A stretch of DNA of 10,205 nucleotides from an uncultured Clostridia bacterium. Lineage in GTDB: Bacteria; Bacillota; Clostridia; Christensenellales; Borkfalkiaceae. Positions within the stretch are counted from its first letter, which is position 1. Each line of letters opens with the position of its first letter. The notes beneath the pieces were generated by a model. It worked only from the letters and a program-made list of their open reading frames with translations, did no database searches and was not told the origin of the DNA. The position numbers were made by a program, and so were the translations under genes. This document shows, piece after piece, positions 1 to 6,419 of the stretch. The stretch spans positions 1 to 10,205 of the forward strand of contig CAMWQS010000052.1 in the NCBI GenBank assembly GCA_947176485.1. The letters run 5' to 3'.

Positions 1-4
1 TATG

Positions 5-10
5 TATAAT
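5..10 (+). promoter_or_regulatory. Likely -10 box of the aspB promoter
   Basis: A perfect TATAAT lies 30 nt upstream of the aminotransferase start. Transcription would begin near position 17, leaving a short leader that carries the ribosome binding site AGAGG (31-35). The matching -35 box would fall outside the window, so the promoter is only half visible. Confidence 0.5.
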
Positions 11-40
11 AATTAGGAAAGTAATTTACAAGAGGTTTTT

Positions 41-1243
41 ATGATAGAAGTATCCAAGCGGGTTTCTTCGATTGCCCCGTCAATGACGCTGGCAATTTCC
101 GCTAAGGCAAACGAGTTGAAGGCACAGGGCGTCAAGGTAATCAATTTCGGCATAGGCGAGCCCGACTTCAACACCCCCAAACACATCTGCGACGCGGCAA
201 AGGACGCGCTCGATAAAGGCTACACCAAGTACGTGGCGGCGGCGGGACTTCCCGCGCTTAAAAAAGCCATCGCAAAAAAGCTTAAAGAAGAGAACGGTCT
301 CGACTACGACCCCTCGCAAATAATCGTATCCAACGGCGCAAAGCACTCCATCTTCAACGCAGTTTTCGCCGTTATCAACGAAGGGGACGAGGTGTTGATG
401 CCCAAGCCCTATTGGCTGACCTACCCCGAAGTAGTCAAGTCCTGCGGCGGTATACCCGAATACATATACGCCAAGCCCCGCCACGGTTACAAGATAACGG
501 CGGCACAGCTTGAGGCGGCAATTTCCCCCCGCACCAAAATGTTCATTTTCAACAGCCCCAGCAACCCCACGGGCGCAGTGTATACCGAGAAGGAAATCCG
601 CGCCATTGCCGACGTGTGCGTAGAGCATAATATCGTCGTACTCGCGGACGAAATTTACGAAAAATTAAACTACGGCGACGCGCCGCACTTTTCTATAGCG
701 CAGTGCTCGCCCGAAATGAAGGACTTGACGATAGTCGTAAACGGCGTATCCAAAAGCTACGCAATGACGGGCTGGCGTTTGGGCTACCTTGCTTGCCCGC
801 CCCACGTTGCAAAGGCAATTTCTTCCTTCCAAAGCCATTCGACTTCCAACGTCAACACGATGACCCAGTACGCCGCGCTTGCCGCCCTCGAAGGGGACGA
901 CAAGCCCATGAAGGATATGATTGCGGCTTTCGGCAGGCGGCGCGAAAAGATGATTGAAAAGCTTGAAGAAATGAAAAGCTTAGGGTTAGACTACGTCAAG
1001 CCCGACGGCGCGTTCTACGTAATGCTACTCTGCGACAACCTCTACGGCAAACACTACAAGGGCGTAAAATTAAAGGGCAGTATGGAGGTTGCGGACCTTC
1101 TTTTAACCCACAAGCAGGTTGCGGTAACCCCCGGCGTTTGCTTCGGCGACGACGACGCGGTGCGCTTATCTTACGCATTGTCTACGGCGGATATGCTCGA
1201 AGGGTTAGCGCGCATCTCCGAATTTTTCAGCGAGTGCGAATAA
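41..1243 (+). CDS. aspB: PLP-dependent aspartate-type aminotransferase (class I, AspB family)
   Basis: This cytoplasmic fold-type I aminotransferase most likely interconverts aspartate plus 2-oxoglutarate and oxaloacetate plus glutamate. At 400 residues it is full length and resembles Bacillus AspB throughout. Visible landmarks are GEPDFNTP (about 38-45), SNGAKHS in the cofactor phosphate region, NPTG starting at N175, D203 and Y206 in ADEIYEK (PLP ring contacts), the Schiff-base lysine K238 in SKSYAMTGWR, and R375 in VRLSYA (substrate alpha-carboxylate). The ATG at 41 follows AGAGG by 5 nt and matches the family N-terminus. No terminator hairpin is seen after it. Related members of this subgroup act on aromatic amino acids, prephenate or alanine, so the substrate is inferred and the symbol is provisional. 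With thrC nearby it could feed aspartate into threonine synthesis, but the two genes are separated by another gene and promoter. Confidence 0.93.
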   Translation: MIEVSKRVSSIAPSMTLAISAKANELKAQGVKVINFGIGEPDFNTPKHICDAAKDALDKGYTKYVAAAGLPALKKAIAKKLKEENGLDYDPSQIIVSNGAKHSIFNAVFAVINEGDEVLMPKPYWLTYPEVVKSCGGIPEYIYAKPRHGYKITAAQLEAAISPRTKMFIFNSPSNPTGAVYTEKEIRAIADVCVEHNIVVLADEIYEKLNYGDAPHFSIAQCSPEMKDLTIVVNGVSKSYAMTGWRLGYLACPPHVAKAISSFQSHSTSNVNTMTQYAALAALEGDDKPMKDMIAAFGRRREKMIEKLEEMKSLGLDYVKPDGAFYVMLLCDNLYGKHYKGVKLKGSMEVADLLLTHKQVAVTPGVCFGDDDAVRLSYALSTADMLEGLARISEFFSECE

Positions 1244-1259
1244 TTTTTGCGTTTCCCTC

Positions 1260-1288
1260 TTGAAATTCCGTTTTAAAACTGATAGAAT
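1260..1288 (+). promoter_or_regulatory. Sigma-A-type promoter for the small P-loop gene
   Basis: TTGAAA (1260-1265) and TAGAAT (1283-1288) are separated by exactly 17 nt, a near-consensus housekeeping promoter. The predicted start is near 1295, 45 nt before the ATG at 1340. A second TATAAT occurs at 1303-1308 but has only a poor -35 candidate (CTGATA, 1279-1284, 18-nt spacer). Confidence 0.6.
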
Positions 1289-1296
1289 ATAAAAAA

Positions 1297-1316
1297 GATA
1301 AGTATAATATCTTATC
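1297..1316. promoter_or_regulatory. Inverted repeat at the predicted transcription start (possible operator)
   Basis: GATAAG (1297-1302) and CTTATC (1311-1316) form a perfect 6-bp dyad around TATAATAT. It sits just downstream of the TAGAAT -10 box and covers an alternative TATAAT, where a repressor could block initiation. Overlapping arms AAAAGAT and ATCTTTT (1319-1325) could also pair in RNA. The region is AT-rich, so chance is a real alternative. Confidence 0.3.
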
Positions 1317-1339
1317 AAATCTTTTCGGAGGGACTTTCA

Positions 1340-1747
1340 ATGATTAAAATTATTTACGGCGCAAAGGGCACGGGCAAGACCAAAAAGCTGATTGACGCCG
1401 CAAACGAGGACGTAAAAAGCGCAAAAGGTTTAAGCGTATTCATTACTGACAATAAAAGATGTATGTACGACGTAAACCGTAACGTTCGCTTTATCGACGT
1501 AAAGGATTGGGCGATAGCCGGCGAAGAAGCGCTTTGCGGCTTTATAAAGGGCGTTGCAGCTTGCAACAGCGACCACGAATATCTCTACTTAGACGGAATT
1601 GCCCGCATCACGGGCAAAGGCTTGAACGAGCTTGCGGGCATCTTCTATATGCTTGACAAGATTTCAGCCGAAAACGATATAACCATAACGGTTACTTGCA
1701 GTTGCGACGAGGCGGCTCTTCCCGACTTCGTTAAAAAGTACGTTTAA
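1340..1747 (+). CDS. Small P-loop (Walker A) ATP-binding protein of unknown role
   Basis: This 135-residue protein opens with a beta strand and a clean Walker A motif, GAKGTGKT (residues 7-14, K13). A hydrophobic strand ending in an aspartate follows (YLYLDG, D85), consistent with Walker B, but there is no adjacent catalytic glutamate. There is no signal peptide or membrane segment, so it is presumably cytoplasmic. The architecture resembles short Clostridia proteins that pipelines label ATP-binding protein or, misleadingly, PilT-like. It lacks PilT's length and its Asp and His boxes. It is too short for a full AAA+ or ABC ATPase. The ATG at 1340 follows GGAGG (1327-1331) by 8 nt. It has its own promoter and is followed by the hairpin ahead of thrC. 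Nucleotide binding is well supported; the substrate and biological role are unknown. Confidence 0.85.
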   Translation: MIKIIYGAKGTGKTKKLIDAANEDVKSAKGLSVFITDNKRCMYDVNRNVRFIDVKDWAIAGEEALCGFIKGVAACNSDHEYLYLDGIARITGKGLNELAGIFYMLDKISAENDITITVTCSCDEAALPDFVKKYV

Positions 1748-1760
1748 CGATAACTTAACT

Positions 1761-1793
1761 TGCGGCGGCACACTGTTTTTGCGTGCCGCCGTA
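1761..1793 (+). promoter_or_regulatory. Strong hairpin between the P-loop gene and thrC
   Basis: CGGCGGCAC (1763-1771) and GTGCCGCCG (1783-1791) form a perfect 9-bp GC-rich stem, extendable by a G-U and a U-A pair. The 11-nt loop is U-rich. It begins 13 nt after the upstream stop and ends 20 nt before the thrC ATG. It is not followed by a proper U-run (the next bases are ATAAATTTTAC), so it is a weak candidate terminator. It could be an attenuator, an mRNA-processing or stabilising hairpin, or a fragment of an intergenic repeat. The loop side shares CGGCACACTG with the element at 7900-8022. Confidence 0.6.
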
Positions 1794-1803
1794 TAAATTT
1801 TAC

Positions 1804-1808
1804 AGGAG
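1804..1808 (+). promoter_or_regulatory. Ribosome binding site that fixes the thrC start
   Basis: AGGAG followed by five nucleotides and ATG (1814) marks the thrC start. It overrules an in-frame upstream TTG at 1760, which would lie at the foot of the hairpin, has no Shine-Dalgarno sequence, and would add 18 residues that do not belong to the family. Confidence 0.85.
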
Positions 1809-1813
1809 TTTTT

Positions 1814-3298
1814 ATGAAATTTCTATCAACACGCGGCGGTGAAAAGGTAACGGGCGCACGGGCCATCGTAAAGGGCCTGTCGGAAAACGGCGGGCTTTAC
1901 GTTCCCGAAAAGTTCCCCGCTGTTTCACGAGAAGAGCTTGAAGCCATGCTTGAAATGAGCTACGCCGAGCGCGCCGCCAAGGTGATAATAAAATATCTTG
2001 ACGAGTTCGACGAAAAGGAGCTTTTATCGGCGTGCGAGGATGCGTATTCCCGCTTTGAGCGCAACGACCCCGCGCCCCTCGTAAAATTAGACGACGGCGT
2101 GTTTATGCTCGAGCTTTGGCACGGACCCACCTGCGCGTTCAAGGATATGGCGTTGACGCTTTTACCTTATTTATTAAGAAAGAGCTGTAACCTCTGCGGA
2201 ATTAAGGAAGAAATTTTAATTCTGGTTGCCACCTCGGGCGATACGGGCAAAGCCGCGCTCGAAGGCTTCAAGGACGCGGACGGCGTAAAGATAACGGTTT
2301 TCTATCCCTCGGAGGGCGTCTCCAAAATGCAGAAGCTGCAAATGGCAACGCAGGAGGGGAAGAACGTCAACGTGGTTGCCGTCAAGGGCAACTTCGACGA
2401 CTGCCAAACCGCCGTAAAGGAAATTTTTGCAAGCGAAGCTTGCGCCGAGCAGCTCAAAGAAAAGGGCGTAATTTTATCCTCGGCAAACTCCATAAACTTC
2501 GGCAGACTGGTACCGCAAATTGCATATTACTTCTCGGCATACGCCGACCTCGTATCCTCGGGACAAATCGAAATGGGCGAGGAGATAGACTTCGCCGTAC
2601 CCACGGGCAACTTCGGCAACGTGCTTGCCGCGTACTACGCAAAAAGAATGGGCTTGCCCGTCCGCAGACTTCACTGCGCGTCTAACGAAAATAAAGTCGT
2701 TGCGGACTTCTTATCAACGGGCGTGTACGATATGAACCGCGAGTTCTACAAAACTACCGCGCCCTCTATGGACATCTTGGTTTCTTCCAACCTCGAAAGG
2801 CTTTTATTCGAGGTGTCGGGCAGAAACGCCAAGCTCACCGCGCAGAGAATGGCTCAACTCAAAGAAAAGGGCAAGTACCAAATCACCCCCGAAGAGCTTA
2901 CGGCAATTCAAGACACCTTCGACGGCGGCTACGCCGACGAGGAAACCAGCGTTGAGGCAATGTACGGTGTTTTCGAGGACGTGGGTTACACTATGGATAC
3001 GCACACGGGCTGTGCAATGAAGGTGGTTTTGGACTGGTTCGACAAGCACAAAAAGGACGAAACCAAGACGGTTATCGTATCCACGGCAAACCCCTACAAA
3101 TTCCCGCAGGACGTTTTGTACGCAGTTACGGGCAACGACGTAAAGGACTCCTTCAAGGGCATAAAACGACTTCACGCGGCAACCGCAATGGCTATCCCGA
3201 AGTGCCTTTTGGAGCTTAGGGACAAGCCGGTAAGGTTTTCAAAGACGGTCGACGGCAAAAAGCTTTTTGAAGAAATACTTGAATTTATCGGCAAATAA
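1814..3298 (+). CDS. thrC: Threonine synthase
   Basis: This PLP enzyme of fold type II converts O-phospho-L-homoserine to L-threonine and phosphate, the last step of threonine biosynthesis, in the cytoplasm. From the ATG at 1814 it has 494 residues, the longer class of threonine synthase (longer than E. coli ThrC, much longer than Bacillus ThrC). It opens with the typical FLSTRGG and GLSENGGLYVPEKFP segments. PLP lysine K110 lies in GPTCAFKDMA, TSGDTG spans 140-145, and the phosphate-cradle PTGNFGN spans 263-269. The SSANSINFGRLVPQ block is also present. No frameshift or missing key residue is visible. No convincing promoter lies between it and the P-loop gene, so it may be partly cotranscribed, modulated by the hairpin at 1761-1793. 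The lipoprotein gene starts only 21 nt after its stop. Confidence 0.96.
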   Translation: MKFLSTRGGEKVTGARAIVKGLSENGGLYVPEKFPAVSREELEAMLEMSYAERAAKVIIKYLDEFDEKELLSACEDAYSRFERNDPAPLVKLDDGVFMLELWHGPTCAFKDMALTLLPYLLRKSCNLCGIKEEILILVATSGDTGKAALEGFKDADGVKITVFYPSEGVSKMQKLQMATQEGKNVNVVAVKGNFDDCQTAVKEIFASEACAEQLKEKGVILSSANSINFGRLVPQIAYYFSAYADLVSSGQIEMGEEIDFAVPTGNFGNVLAAYYAKRMGLPVRRLHCASNENKVVADFLSTGVYDMNREFYKTTAPSMDILVSSNLERLLFEVSGRNAKLTAQRMAQLKEKGKYQITPEELTAIQDTFDGGYADEETSVEAMYGVFEDVGYTMDTHTGCAMKVVLDWFDKHKKDETKTVIVSTANPYKFPQDVLYAVTGNDVKDSFKGIKRLHAATAMAIPKCLLELRDKPVRFSKTVDGKKLFEEILEFIGK

Positions 3299-3319
3299 AA
3301 TATTTACGAAGGCGATAAA

Positions 3320-4249
3320 ATGAAAAAGAGATTAATTGCAACCTTAATTGCGGGCGCAGTTTTGTCAACGGGCTTAATAAGCCTTACCGCTTGCGGACTC
3401 AGTGTTCCCAAGGGCGACAAGGTCAACAACGAAGACGCGTGGAAGACGGCGTTCGAGCGCACTGCCGATTTAACCGACTTCACTTTCGAAGGCTCGGCAA
3501 CCTTAGCGGCAACTATCAAAGGCACGGTTACGACGACCAATTCTTCGGGCGAGAAGGTAAATAAAGAGCACAACTATAAAGTAAACAACAGCGCGTCAGC
3601 CCTTTACGCATACGGTTCGGACGACAAGGCTTACTTTGAAGCCGAGCTTAAAACCGAGAAGAAGGGCACGGTTACGGGTAAAGATTGCGACGAAACTTCT
3701 TCGACGAATGCAAAAATGTATTACGAGCTGTGCGAAGAAAAGGACAACAAAAAGACCTATTGGCAAGCCGCATACGCCAAGATAGACAATAAAAGCTTAG
3801 AAGAGAAGACCTCAACCGAAAAGCTATGGCAAGCGGAAAAAACAAGTTATATAGTTGACCCCTCCGTAATCGATATAAGCGGCAACTCGTTCTATGCAGA
3901 CGAAGAAACGACCACCGTTTCGAAGCTCAGCGCGCTTTACGAAAAGTTCACTTATTCGGACGGCGTGTACACGGCAACTCTTTATAAGGACGTCGAAGTC
4001 GACGACATTGCGGAAGACAAAATGGCTTGCACGGTAAAGGTAAGCATAAAGGACGGCTACGTAATAGGTTTAAGCGTAAAAATAGACGCGAAAAACATTT
4101 TATACAAAAAGAACGCTTACGATATAACTTATACCTACACGCAAGAAACGACGACCGTTTTAAAGGATATCAAGAAGACCGACGCTTCCAAAAAAGTAAA
4201 CAAGGATATAACGAAGGCTATCGAAAAGGCAAAAGCGGAAGAGGATTAA
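3320..4249 (+). CDS. Tandem lipoprotein paralogue 1, unknown function
   Basis: This 309-residue exported lipoprotein has a short Lys/Arg N-terminus, a hydrophobic stretch and the lipobox LTAC, with C25 as the predicted lipidated cysteine. It should be anchored on the outer face of the membrane. The mature part is hydrophilic and rich in Lys, Glu, Asp, Thr and Tyr. Beta-strand-like segments include FTYSDGVYTATLYKDVEV and VKVSIKDGYVIGLSV, and it ends in a charged helix. I recognise no catalytic motif or named domain. It aligns along its whole length with the next gene: the W-x-x-AF block near residue 38, the YYEL...YW block, the YEKFTYSDGVYTATLY block and the LKDIKKTD tail. An AAGG (3309-3312) precedes the ATG by 7 nt. 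Only 21 nt separate it from thrC, with no terminator, so readthrough is likely. A sensing or ligand-binding role is possible but is a guess. Confidence 0.88.
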   Translation: MKKRLIATLIAGAVLSTGLISLTACGLSVPKGDKVNNEDAWKTAFERTADLTDFTFEGSATLAATIKGTVTTTNSSGEKVNKEHNYKVNNSASALYAYGSDDKAYFEAELKTEKKGTVTGKDCDETSSTNAKMYYELCEEKDNKKTYWQAAYAKIDNKSLEEKTSTEKLWQAEKTSYIVDPSVIDISGNSFYADEETTTVSKLSALYEKFTYSDGVYTATLYKDVEVDDIAEDKMACTVKVSIKDGYVIGLSVKIDAKNILYKKNAYDITYTYTQETTTVLKDIKKTDASKKVNKDITKAIEKAKAEED

Positions 4250-4268
4250 GGAATTTATTACAAAAAAA

Positions 4269-4297
4269 TTGTATAAAAACAAATAAATCCATACAAT
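4269..4297 (+). promoter_or_regulatory. Promoter of lipoprotein paralogue 2, with an embedded dyad
   Basis: TTGTAT (4269-4274) and TACAAT (4292-4297) are separated by 17 nt, giving a predicted start near 4304, about 22 nt before the ATG. The two boxes lie in a perfect 7-bp inverted repeat, ATTGTAT (4268-4274) and ATACAAT (4291-4297). Outer arms AATTTATT (4252-4259) and AATAAATT (4295-4302) are also complementary. The second lipoprotein can therefore be transcribed independently of the first. Confidence 0.55.
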
Positions 4298-4312
4298 AAA
4301 TTTGCATATTAA

Positions 4313-4318
4313 AAGGAG
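4313..4318 (+). promoter_or_regulatory. Ribosome binding site that fixes the start of lipoprotein 2
   Basis: AAGGAG lies 7 nt before the ATG at 4326. An in-frame ATG at 4302 would place this Shine-Dalgarno inside the coding sequence and put eight extra residues before an otherwise standard MKKK lipoprotein signal, so 4326 is preferred. Confidence 0.88.
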
Positions 4319-4325
4319 TATTGAA

Positions 4326-5258
4326 ATGAAAAAGAAGTTAATTGCAACCTTGGTTGCGGGCGCAGTTTTATCAACAGGCATAATCGGGCTTACCGCTTGC
4401 GGCAATTCCGTATCCATGCCCAAGGGTGAACAAATAGCTGACGCGACGGCGTGGGCAAAAGCCTTTGAAGAAACCTCGAAGCTGACCAACTTCACGTGCG
4501 AAACTTCCTTCACCGTTGATCAAAAAGGCGAGGGCACGTTAAAGAACGAGAAGGGTGAAGACCAAACCGCAAAGTATACGGCAAAATACTCTACCTATGA
4601 CCTTACGGCTTACGACGAGGACGGTGATAAAGCTTATACCGAATCCAACGAAAGCATGGATATGAAGGCAACCTCCGACGGCGAGGAGGAAAAGCTGAAA
4701 TATTCATCCGTTGAAAAGTACTATTACGAACTCGACGAAAAGGGTGAATACGCTACTTCTTACTGGAAGGCGTCGTACGGCAAGAAGGATATCGACAGCA
4801 CCGACAGAAAATCTTACACGGAAAACTACTGGGATGCATATTCAAGTTACGACTACGCAAGCAATCCTTTAAAGAAGTTGGCTCTCGATTTCTATGAAAG
4901 CGACAGCACCACGGCAAGCTCCAAGTCCATTACGACCCTTTACGACAAGTTCACCTATTCGGGCGGCGTATATACTGCAACCCTTTATAGCGTCGTTGAA
5001 ATTGCCGAGATGGGTTCCGACTTAATTAAAGTCGAAGTAAAGGTAAGCTTCAGCGGCGGTTACGTTATCGGTCTCAGCTATAAAGCCAAAAAAGTAGAAG
5101 GCGAGTTGTCTTTAAGTGAAGGTAACTTCAAGTATACTTATTCTACGGAAGCGGTTTACGCCCTCAAGGATATCAACAAAACCGACGTTACAAAGAAGGC
5201 TAACAAGGATATCAACAAAGCTATCCAAAAAGCAAAGGACGAAAAGGAAGATAACTGA
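4326..5258 (+). CDS. Tandem lipoprotein paralogue 2, unknown function
   Basis: This 310-residue lipoprotein is colinear with its upstream neighbour and nearly the same length. The signal peptide is almost identical, and the lipobox LTAC again places the lipidated cysteine at residue 25. The mature protein keeps the W-x-K-AFEE block, YYELDE...YW, a YDKFTYSGGVYTATLY block, GGYVIGLSY and the LKDINKTD...KAI tail. The central part is more acidic and richer in Ser, Thr and Tyr, and there is one extra cysteine in the NFTCETS segment. I see no known enzymatic motif. The gene has its own promoter and is followed by a strong terminator, so it can form a single-gene unit. It most likely arose by tandem duplication with later divergence. 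The two copies could be differentially expressed surface proteins, but what they bind is unknown. Confidence 0.88.
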   Translation: MKKKLIATLVAGAVLSTGIIGLTACGNSVSMPKGEQIADATAWAKAFEETSKLTNFTCETSFTVDQKGEGTLKNEKGEDQTAKYTAKYSTYDLTAYDEDGDKAYTESNESMDMKATSDGEEEKLKYSSVEKYYYELDEKGEYATSYWKASYGKKDIDSTDRKSYTENYWDAYSSYDYASNPLKKLALDFYESDSTTASSKSITTLYDKFTYSGGVYTATLYSVVEIAEMGSDLIKVEVKVSFSGGYVIGLSYKAKKVEGELSLSEGNFKYTYSTEAVYALKDINKTDVTKKANKDINKAIQKAKDEKEDN

Positions 5259-5286
5259 TTTTCCGAAAATTAAATATCAGCAAATT

Positions 5287-5319
5287 AACGCCCGCGGCAT
5301 TTGCCGCGGGCGTTTTTCG
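5287..5319 (+). terminator. Intrinsic terminator after lipoprotein 2
   Basis: A perfect GC-rich stem of 11 bp (5288-5298 with 5303-5313, 12 with the flanking A-T pair) carries a 4-nt ATTT loop. It is followed directly by TTTTT (5313-5317). It starts 28 nt after the lipoprotein stop and separates that unit from trpS. Confidence 0.95.
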
Positions 5320-5334
5320 TGTATATTGTTAAAG

Positions 5335-5356
5335 TTTGGTGATTAAATTCGCCAAA
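5335..5356. promoter_or_regulatory. Imperfect palindrome upstream of the trpS promoter
   Basis: TTTGGTGA (5335-5342) and TCGCCAAA (5349-5356) form an 8-bp dyad with one G-T position and a 6-nt AT-rich centre. It lies 12 nt upstream of the trpS -35 box, so RNA from that promoter would not contain it. This favours a DNA-binding site over an RNA structure, although it could also be a degenerate terminator. Confidence 0.35.
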
Positions 5357-5368
5357 TCTTAAAAAAAC

Positions 5369-5398
5369 TTTACATTTTAGTCTATCCTGTGTTAATAT
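5369..5398 (+). promoter_or_regulatory. Promoter of the trpS-DUF5685-J-like unit
   Basis: TTTACA (5369-5374) is followed after 18 nt by TAATAT (5393-5398), preceded by TGT (5390-5392) as in extended -10 promoters. Transcription would start about 15 nt before the trpS ATG. That leaves no room for a T-box or other tRNA-sensing leader, which many Firmicutes aminoacyl-tRNA synthetase genes carry. Confidence 0.55.
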
Positions 5399-5420
5399 AA
5401 AATAGCAAAAGTGGAAGATT

Positions 5421-6419
5421 ATGGAAGAAAGAAAAGTACTTTACTCGGCAATTCAGCCGACCAACAATTTAACTATAGGCAACCTTATAGGCGCAATCAA
5501 GAACTGGACTAACCTTCAAAACGATTACGACTGCTTTTTTGCTATTGCAAACATGCACGCAATAACCGTCCGTCAGGTCCCCGCCGATTTGAGGCAAAAA
5601 ACCCTTTCGATGCTCGCCTTATATCTTGCTTGCGGCATCGACCCCGAAAAGTGCACCATGTACGTGCAGTCGCACGTGCCCGCCCACGCGGAGCTTTGCT
5701 GGGTTTTAAACAGCTTTACCTACGTCGGCGAAATGGAAAGAATGACGCAGTTCAAGGATAAATCTGCGCGCCATGCGGAAAATATTAATATGGGACTTAT
5801 GGACTACCCCGTGTTAATGGCGGCGGATATCCTGTTGTACCAAACGGACGTCGTGCCCGTCGGGCTTGACCAACGCCAGCACGTCGAAATTGCGCGTGAT
5901 ATCGCCCAAAGGTTCAACAATATCTATACGCCCACTTTCAAAATTCCAGAGGCACTGTATATGAAGGTCGGCGCAAAAATCAACGACCTTCTCGACCCTT
6001 CCAAGAAAATGTCCAAGTCTGCGGAAAACCCCAACGGCTCTATTTTCTTATCCGACGACAGGGATACTATTATCCGCAAATTCAAGCGCGCCGTAACGGA
6101 CAGCGGTTCGGAAGTCAAGTTCGACCCCGAAAACAAGGCGGGCGTAAGCAACTTGCTCACGATTTATTCGGTGTTCACGGGCAAAACCATTGCCGAGGCG
6201 GAGGCGGACTTCGCGGGCAAGGGCTACGGCGACTTCAAGCTTGCCGTAGGCGAGGCGGTTGCGGACAAGCTTGCCCCTATTCAAAAGGAACAAGAAAAGC
6301 TTCTTGCGGACAAGTCTTACCTTGAAGGCGTTCTCCGTTCGGGTGCCGAACGCGCCGCCCACACCGCTAACAAGACGCTTGCAAAGGTCTACAAAAAAAT
6401 CGGTTTCTATCAATTATAA
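5421..6419 (+). CDS. trpS: Tryptophanyl-tRNA synthetase
   Basis: This cytoplasmic class Ic synthetase charges tRNA(Trp) with tryptophan using ATP. At 332 residues it is of normal bacterial length and complete. The HIGH-equivalent is TIGN (residues 18-21), the KMSKS loop is exact at 196-200 within DPSKKMSKS, and VGLDQ (D150) lies in the substrate pocket region. ERMTQFKDK, MAADILLYQTD and GVSNLLTIYS are typical bacterial TrpRS blocks. Residues 14-16 before the TIGN motif are TNN, where most bacterial enzymes have a Ser-Gly pair; the catalytic residues themselves are intact. The Shine-Dalgarno is weak (GGAAG near 5413-5417). Its stop overlaps the DUF5685 start by one base, so the two are translationally linked and share an extended -10 promoter. 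Confidence 0.96.
   Translation: MEERKVLYSAIQPTNNLTIGNLIGAIKNWTNLQNDYDCFFAIANMHAITVRQVPADLRQKTLSMLALYLACGIDPEKCTMYVQSHVPAHAELCWVLNSFTYVGEMERMTQFKDKSARHAENINMGLMDYPVLMAADILLYQTDVVPVGLDQRQHVEIARDIAQRFNNIYTPTFKIPEALYMKVGAKINDLLDPSKKMSKSAENPNGSIFLSDDRDTIIRKFKRAVTDSGSEVKFDPENKAGVSNLLTIYSVFTGKTIAEAEADFAGKGYGDFKLAVGEAVADKLAPIQKEQEKLLADKSYLEGVLRSGAERAAHTANKTLAKVYKKIGFYQL

Noticed and set aside
80..628. 182-residue open frame on the minus strand inside aspB
   Set aside because: It is fully antisense to a well-matched aminotransferase, has no family-like motif, and results from codon bias (frequent GNC-type codons leave the opposite frame open).
1760..1813. Upstream TTG start extending thrC by 18 residues
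   Set aside because: The TTG lies at the base of a strong hairpin without a Shine-Dalgarno, while ATG 1814 has AGGAG at proper spacing and matches the family N-terminus.
2804..3175. 123-residue minus-strand frame inside thrC, and similar antisense frames in trpS, the DUF5685 gene and rlmD
   Set aside because: They lie within genes with intact diagnostic motifs, lack ribosome binding sites and recognisable composition, and are shadows.
4302..4325. Upstream ATG for lipoprotein 2
   Set aside because: It would place the AAGGAG ribosome binding site inside the gene and disturb a signal peptide otherwise identical in layout to its paralogue.
5320..5420. T-box riboswitch before trpS
   Set aside because: Only about 100 bases separate the previous terminator from the start codon, with a promoter close to the ATG and no antiterminator or specifier structure.
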